DNA of 64,000 nt from an uncultured Collinsella sp. (lineage in GTDB: Bacteria; Actinomycetota; Coriobacteriia; Coriobacteriales; Coriobacteriaceae), in contig CAADUO010000042.1 in NCBI GenBank assembly GCA_900752215.1, positions 1 through 64,000 of the forward strand, written 5' to 3'. A program made the translations under genes and the position numbers. The notes beneath the pieces were generated by a model. The model saw only the letters and a program-made list of their open reading frames with translations, was not told where the DNA came from and did not search any database. Every line of letters begins with the position of its first letter. Position 1 is the first letter of the stretch. Shown piece after piece: positions 60,857 to 64,000 of this stretch.

Positions 60857-61402
60857 CTATAGCCCAAAGAAGCTAAGAATCTGGTCACGGCCTACGGGCT
60901 TGTACTCGTTGGCGTCGAGGCCCACATCGTAGCGGTAAATAGGACGCTCGCGATCGCGGTTGCGCGCGTTGGTGCGGTCTCCTCTGCTGTGGATATGCCC
61001 GTGTAGCATGATGGCACCACGCGCCTTACCATTCCAGCTGAGCATGGGGTAATGGCTCAACACCAGGCGATGACCCTTAGCGTAACCGGGAGCAACCTCC
61101 AGATAGTCGCGTACCTCACCCCAAATGCGCGGCGCGTCCGGATCTTCCCAGTCACCGTCGTGGTTACCGCGGATGAGCGTCACATTCTTGCATTCGATGC
61201 GCTCGCGCAGGCGCACCGCATCCGCTAGTGGCAAGCGATAGGTAAAGTCACCCAGGATATAGAGGCGGTCGTCCACAGCCACGCACTCATTGATGGCATC
61301 GATGACCTTGCGGTTCATCTCCTCGACCGAATCAAACGGCCGATCCATATCGTGCAAGATATTCGTATCGCCCAGGTGCAGGTCGGCGGTAAACCACATC
61401 AT
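60857..61402 (-). CDS. Calcineurin-like metallophosphoesterase
   Basis: A 181-residue phosphoesterase. The metal motifs are clear: FTADLHLGDTNIL (DxH), ILGDFTYR (GD), IRGNHDGDW (GNHD), LSHYPMLSW (H) and LHGHIHS (GHxH). The short length and layout match stand-alone YfcE/YdjM-like phosphoesterases. Substrate unknown. It lies upstream of the ChbG-like gene on the same strand, separated by the repeat; the two may or may not share a transcript. Confidence 0.87.
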   Translation of the reverse strand: MMWFTADLHLGDTNILHDMDRPFDSVEEMNRKVIDAINECVAVDDRLYILGDFTYRLPLADAVRLRERIECKNVTLIRGNHDGDWEDPDAPRIWGEVRDYLEVAPGYAKGHRLVLSHYPMLSWNGKARGAIMLHGHIHSRGDRTNARNRDRERPIYRYDVGLDANEYKPVGRDQILSFFGL

Positions 61403-61468
61403 CGTCTATGCCCTCATTTCGCAACGCGTCAAACTCGTGCTAAGTATACAGACACAGCGATGCGGCGG

Positions 61469-61648
61469 TTAGCCAAAGAGCCCGCCGAACAGTCCGCGGC
61501 GGCGCTTGTCTTGCCTTTTCGAAGCGTCACCCTGGGCGTTCTTGTCCTGCCGCATCTTACGGTCCTGCTCCAGCTCATCGTCGTCGAGTAGCAGATCCCA
61601 CTCAAACGGATCATCCGTCAAATCAAACAGGTCATCGTCATCAAACAT
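61469..61648 (-). CDS. 59-residue acidic/basic small protein
   Basis: A short gene missed by length filters. It starts MFDDDDLFDLTDDPFEWDLL, is strongly acidic for the first ~28 residues, then basic (KRQDKRRR), and ends GLFGGLFG. No membrane segment or known domain. GGAGG lies six bases before the ATG. It follows the HIRAN gene on the same strand with an 18-base gap, so it is probably co-transcribed. The two-charge layout could mediate binding to a partner. Confidence 0.75.
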   Translation of the reverse strand: MFDDDDLFDLTDDPFEWDLLLDDDELEQDRKMRQDKNAQGDASKRQDKRRRGLFGGLFG

Positions 61649-61666
61649 GGCCGCCTCCCTTACCGA

Positions 61667-61993
61667 TTAGCGAGCATCCACCACATAGAGGCCAACGCGC
61701 ACCTGATGCCACGGGCTGCGCTCCGGAGCAACCTGCTGCACACGGACCTCAAATACGTCCTCGTGGCCGTAATACATCATCAAGGACAACGGGCCGACCT
61801 CGTTTCCCGGAACATACCCAAGCTTGGTGTTGCCGTAGTAGATCGCAACCGCCTCGGTATCATGGGGATTATCGCGCTCGGCGCACAGCGTCAGCTTATC
61901 GCCAACCTTAAGATCGCCTAGGACCAAAGCGCCGTCGGCATATTGAAATCCTGCGATATGAAACGACAAAAGAACACGTGAAGGCTCGTACAT
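61667..61993 (-). CDS. HIRAN domain protein
   Basis: A 108-residue protein that is essentially one HIRAN domain: FHIAGFQYADG, LKVGDKLTLCAERDNPHDTEAVAIYYG and LGYVPGNEVGPLS match the family pattern (residues near 8-65). HIRAN domains bind DNA ends in eukaryotic Rad5-type proteins; bacterial stand-alone forms are less studied. GAGGAG precedes the ATG. It is paired with the 59-residue protein downstream. Confidence 0.82.
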   Translation of the reverse strand: MYEPSRVLLSFHIAGFQYADGALVLGDLKVGDKLTLCAERDNPHDTEAVAIYYGNTKLGYVPGNEVGPLSLMMYYGHEDVFEVRVQQVAPERSPWHQVRVGLYVVDAR

Positions 61994-62198
61994 GGCAACT
62001 CCTCTAACGGCCGGATAAACCGGCGCTTAACCTTACCGAGAAGTCTACGAACTCGTGCGGACACGAATTCACCCGCTCGCGCCTTTCACCCATTTGTTGC
62101 AACGCTTGCGAGACAGAGCGCTTGCAGATGAGATAGAGGCACGGATGGCACCCGTTGCAGCGGGTCTTGCCAACTCCGATACACGTTTGCATCGTGAG

Positions 62199-62234
62199 AA
62201 GCGGCCGCCTTCGCTTACGCGGGGGCGGCCGCTT
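62199..62234. terminator. Hairpin downstream of the aldehyde dehydrogenase gene
   Basis: AAGCGGCCGCC pairs perfectly with GGCGGCCGCTT across a 14-base loop, 24 bases beyond the stop codon. The T content after the stem is low on the minus strand (CTC), modest on the plus (TGTTTG). Confidence 0.6.
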
Positions 62235-62258
62235 TGTTTGCCCCTATGTCATCTGATT

Positions 62259-63638
62259 CTAATGCACAAACATGCGCACGAACTTGTGCTTCCAGCTTGC
62301 GTAAGGAGCATAGCGGAATGGCACGTCCAGCCAGGTTGCCTTGTTCACGATGCTCTTCTTGTGGCTAAACGTATCGAAGCTCTCGCGGCCATGGTACTGC
62401 CCCATACCGCTCGCACCCATGCCGCCAAAGCCCATATGGCTCGTGGCCAAATGCATGATGGTGTCGTTGACACAGCCGCCACCAAAAGGCACGTAACGCA
62501 CAAAACGCTGCTGAACTGCGCGATCCTGGCTAAAGATATACAGGGCCAGCGGCGTCGGGCGATTCGTAATGAATGCCTCGGCCTCATCCAAGCTCTCAAA
62601 CGACAGCACCGGTAAGATGGGACCGAAAATCTCCTCCTGCATTACGGCGTCCTCAGGCGTCACGCCGTCTAGAATTGTCGGCTCAATCTTGAACGATGAC
62701 TCGCGCGCTGTGCCTCCCAGCACAACCTTATCGGGATCGATCAGCCCGCGCACGCGCGCAAAATGCTTGGCGTTGACGATATGGCCGTAATCCTCGTTAT
62801 CGAGCGGATGCTCGCCAAACATACGGTGGGCCTCTTCCTTGATGAGCCCCAGCAGCTCGTCGTGCACGCTCGTATCGACCAGCAGGTAGTCGGGCGCCAC
62901 GCAGGTCTGCCCCACGTTGAGCCATTTACCAAAGGCGATGCGCCGTGCCGCGACCTTCAAGTTTGCCGTCGCATCCACGATGCAGGGACTCTTTCCGCCC
63001 AGCTCAAGCGTCACGGGCGTAAGGTTTTTACTTGCGCGCTCCATGACGAGCTTGCCGACCGGAACGCTACCGGTAAAGAAAATCTTGTCCCAGCACTCGT
63101 CGAGCAGCGCTTCGTTTTCGGCGCGCCCGCCCTCGACAACCGTCACCAGGCGCGGATCAAATGCCTCTTCACAGATTTGCTTGAGCACCGCGCTCGATGT
63201 CGGAGCATAGGCGCTCGGCTTGATGACCACGGTATTGCCCGCGGCAAGAGCGCCGGCGAGCGGCTCGAGCGTTAGCAAAAACGGGTAGTTCCAGGGCGCC
63301 ATGATGAGCGTGACGCCATAGGGCACGGCTTGCGTTTTGCACACACTCACGGCGTTGGCAAGGTCACACGGACGCAGGCGCGGACGACTCCATCGAGCCA
63401 CATGAGCGATCTGATGACGAATCTCGGAAAGCGACGTGCCGATCTCGCACATATACGCCTCGTCATGCGACTTTCCCAAATCGGTCTTGAGCGCATGGGC
63501 AATATCGGCCTCGTGCGCCCGTACCGTATCGCGTAAACTCACGAGCGCGCGGCGTCGAGCATCGACATTAAACGTGGCGTGCGTCTTAAAGTAGGTGCGC
63601 TGATCGCCGACGATGCGCGCAATTTCCTCGGTGTTCAT
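62259..63638 (-). CDS. Aldehyde dehydrogenase family protein
   Basis: A 459-residue NAD(P)-dependent aldehyde dehydrogenase of the short class 3-like type. Conserved sites are APWNYPFLLTLEPL, KPSAYAPTSS, FFTGSVPVGK, TLELGGKSPCIVD (catalytic Glu) and NVGQTCVAPDY (catalytic Cys). It should oxidise an aldehyde to a carboxylic acid or reduce an acyl donor. It lies ten bases after an iron alcohol dehydrogenase gene in one operon, indicating work on the same alcohol/aldehyde pair. Confidence 0.9.
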   Translation of the reverse strand: MNTEEIARIVGDQRTYFKTHATFNVDARRRALVSLRDTVRAHEADIAHALKTDLGKSHDEAYMCEIGTSLSEIRHQIAHVARWSRPRLRPCDLANAVSVCKTQAVPYGVTLIMAPWNYPFLLTLEPLAGALAAGNTVVIKPSAYAPTSSAVLKQICEEAFDPRLVTVVEGGRAENEALLDECWDKIFFTGSVPVGKLVMERASKNLTPVTLELGGKSPCIVDATANLKVAARRIAFGKWLNVGQTCVAPDYLLVDTSVHDELLGLIKEEAHRMFGEHPLDNEDYGHIVNAKHFARVRGLIDPDKVVLGGTARESSFKIEPTILDGVTPEDAVMQEEIFGPILPVLSFESLDEAEAFITNRPTPLALYIFSQDRAVQQRFVRYVPFGGGCVNDTIMHLATSHMGFGGMGASGMGQYHGRESFDTFSHKKSIVNKATWLDVPFRYAPYASWKHKFVRMFVH

Positions 63639-63647
63639 GGCACCCTC

Positions 63648-64000
63648 CTAGTTCTCGTCCTCAAACATACCACCCGCGACGACCTCGTACATACGCTCGA
63701 GCTCCAAACGGTCCATCAAAAGCGGAACGGGGTACAGGGGATTGGCCTCGGCATCGGCATGCGCCGCCATCTGCGGAATGTCGGAGCGGCGAATGCCCGA
63801 AACATATTTGGGAATGTCCAAGGCGGCATTCATTCGATCGACCCAATCGATAAAGGCCTCGGCCGCCAGGCTGTCCTGCGCGTCAACCGGCGCGATACCG
63901 GCCATGCGGGCGAGATCGGCGAGCTTTGGAGCAGCAGTTTCGCCATAGGCGCGAAGCATATGCGGCAGGATGATGGCGTTGGCCAAGCCGTGCGGAATCC
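63648..64000 (-). CDS. Iron-containing alcohol dehydrogenase, 3' part only
   Basis: Runs off the right end of the window. The visible C-terminal ~117 residues include GIPHGLANAIILPHML, the iron-binding His region of the Fe-ADH family, followed by the helical C-terminus. The 5' part, with the GGGS nucleotide motif, lies outside. Together with the aldehyde dehydrogenase it would interconvert an alcohol, aldehyde and acid. Confidence 0.85.
   Translation of the reverse strand, partial: IPHGLANAIILPHMLRAYGETAAPKLADLARMAGIAPVDAQDSLAAEAFIDWVDRMNAALDIPKYVSGIRRSDIPQMAAHADAEANPLYPVPLLMDRLELERMYEVVAGGMFEDEN

Noticed and set aside
62004..62192. 62-codon Cys-containing frame on the minus strand upstream of the HIRAN gene
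   Set aside because: A CxxCxxxC-like pattern is present, but no ribosome site and no conserved context; likely chance.

Overview
The window is a 64 kb piece of a high-GC Gram-positive chromosome. The gene set and base composition suggest the class Coriobacteriia, most likely a Collinsella-like gut anaerobe. This is inferred from several traits together: high GC with strong GGAGG-type ribosome binding sites, a lactate dehydrogenase/Etf cluster with a ferredoxin-bearing EtfA, a RecJ protein fused to a helicase, DUF3516 and DUF2130 proteins, and many short GC-rich inverted repeats between genes. There is no 16S sequence in the window to settle it. There are no phages, insertion sequences, CRISPR arrays or integrases.

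Layout. 0-2.2 kb: infC-rpmI-rplT translation operon (minus) with a long leader, then a tRNA-Leu whose 3' end and terminator are duplicated nearby. 2.2-11.4 kb (minus): transglutaminase-like protein, class II aldolase, MBL hydrolase, RelA/SpoT and RecJ-helicase. 11.6-14.1 kb: BASS-type transporter, a GalT/HIT-like DUF4931 protein and CutC. 14.3-20.6 kb (minus): a complete branched-chain amino acid ABC importer (livK-livK-livH-M-G-F) with two tandem binding proteins. 20.9-23.2 kb: homoserine dehydrogenase and an SDR. 23.3-23.5 kb: four tandem 50-bp hairpin units. 23.5-34.7 kb: CPA2 antiporter, PurL, EamA exporter, GGDEF protein, KdgT, AzlCD and an HD hydrolase. 34.7-38.3 kb (minus): EtfA(ferredoxin)-EtfB-FAD dehydrogenase, resembling the electron-confurcating lactate dehydrogenase of Acetobacterium woodii. 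38.7-41.9 kb: five small exported or surface proteins of unknown function, one ending in an LAQTG sorting-type signal. 42.8-48.4 kb: a TerB-domain protein, a BrxD-like ATPase and an Lhr/BrxHI-like helicase, the strongest candidate for an unusual DNA-processing or defence module. 48.5-64 kb: spermidine synthase-like protein, Elp3, a membrane HTH regulator with a DUF4097 protein, methyltransferases including TrmB, a DUF3516 helicase, DUF2130, ChbG-like deacetylase, phosphoesterase, a 59-residue acidic protein with a HIRAN protein, and an aldehyde/alcohol dehydrogenase pair cut by the window end.

How the genes fit together: most are housekeeping (translation, stringent response, repair, purine and amino acid metabolism). 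Amino acid uptake and export (liv, azlCD), lactate oxidation coupled to ferredoxin, and reduction of aldehydes suit an amino-acid- and lactate-using gut anaerobe. Intergenic DNA is unusually rich in inverted repeats, several of which carry a GGGACA/TGTCCC phrase and may be one or more dispersed repeat families.

Starts were moved from the longest possible frame where a ribosome binding site clearly supported a different codon; each case is stated. All functional names rest on motif recognition by eye; no database search was run.
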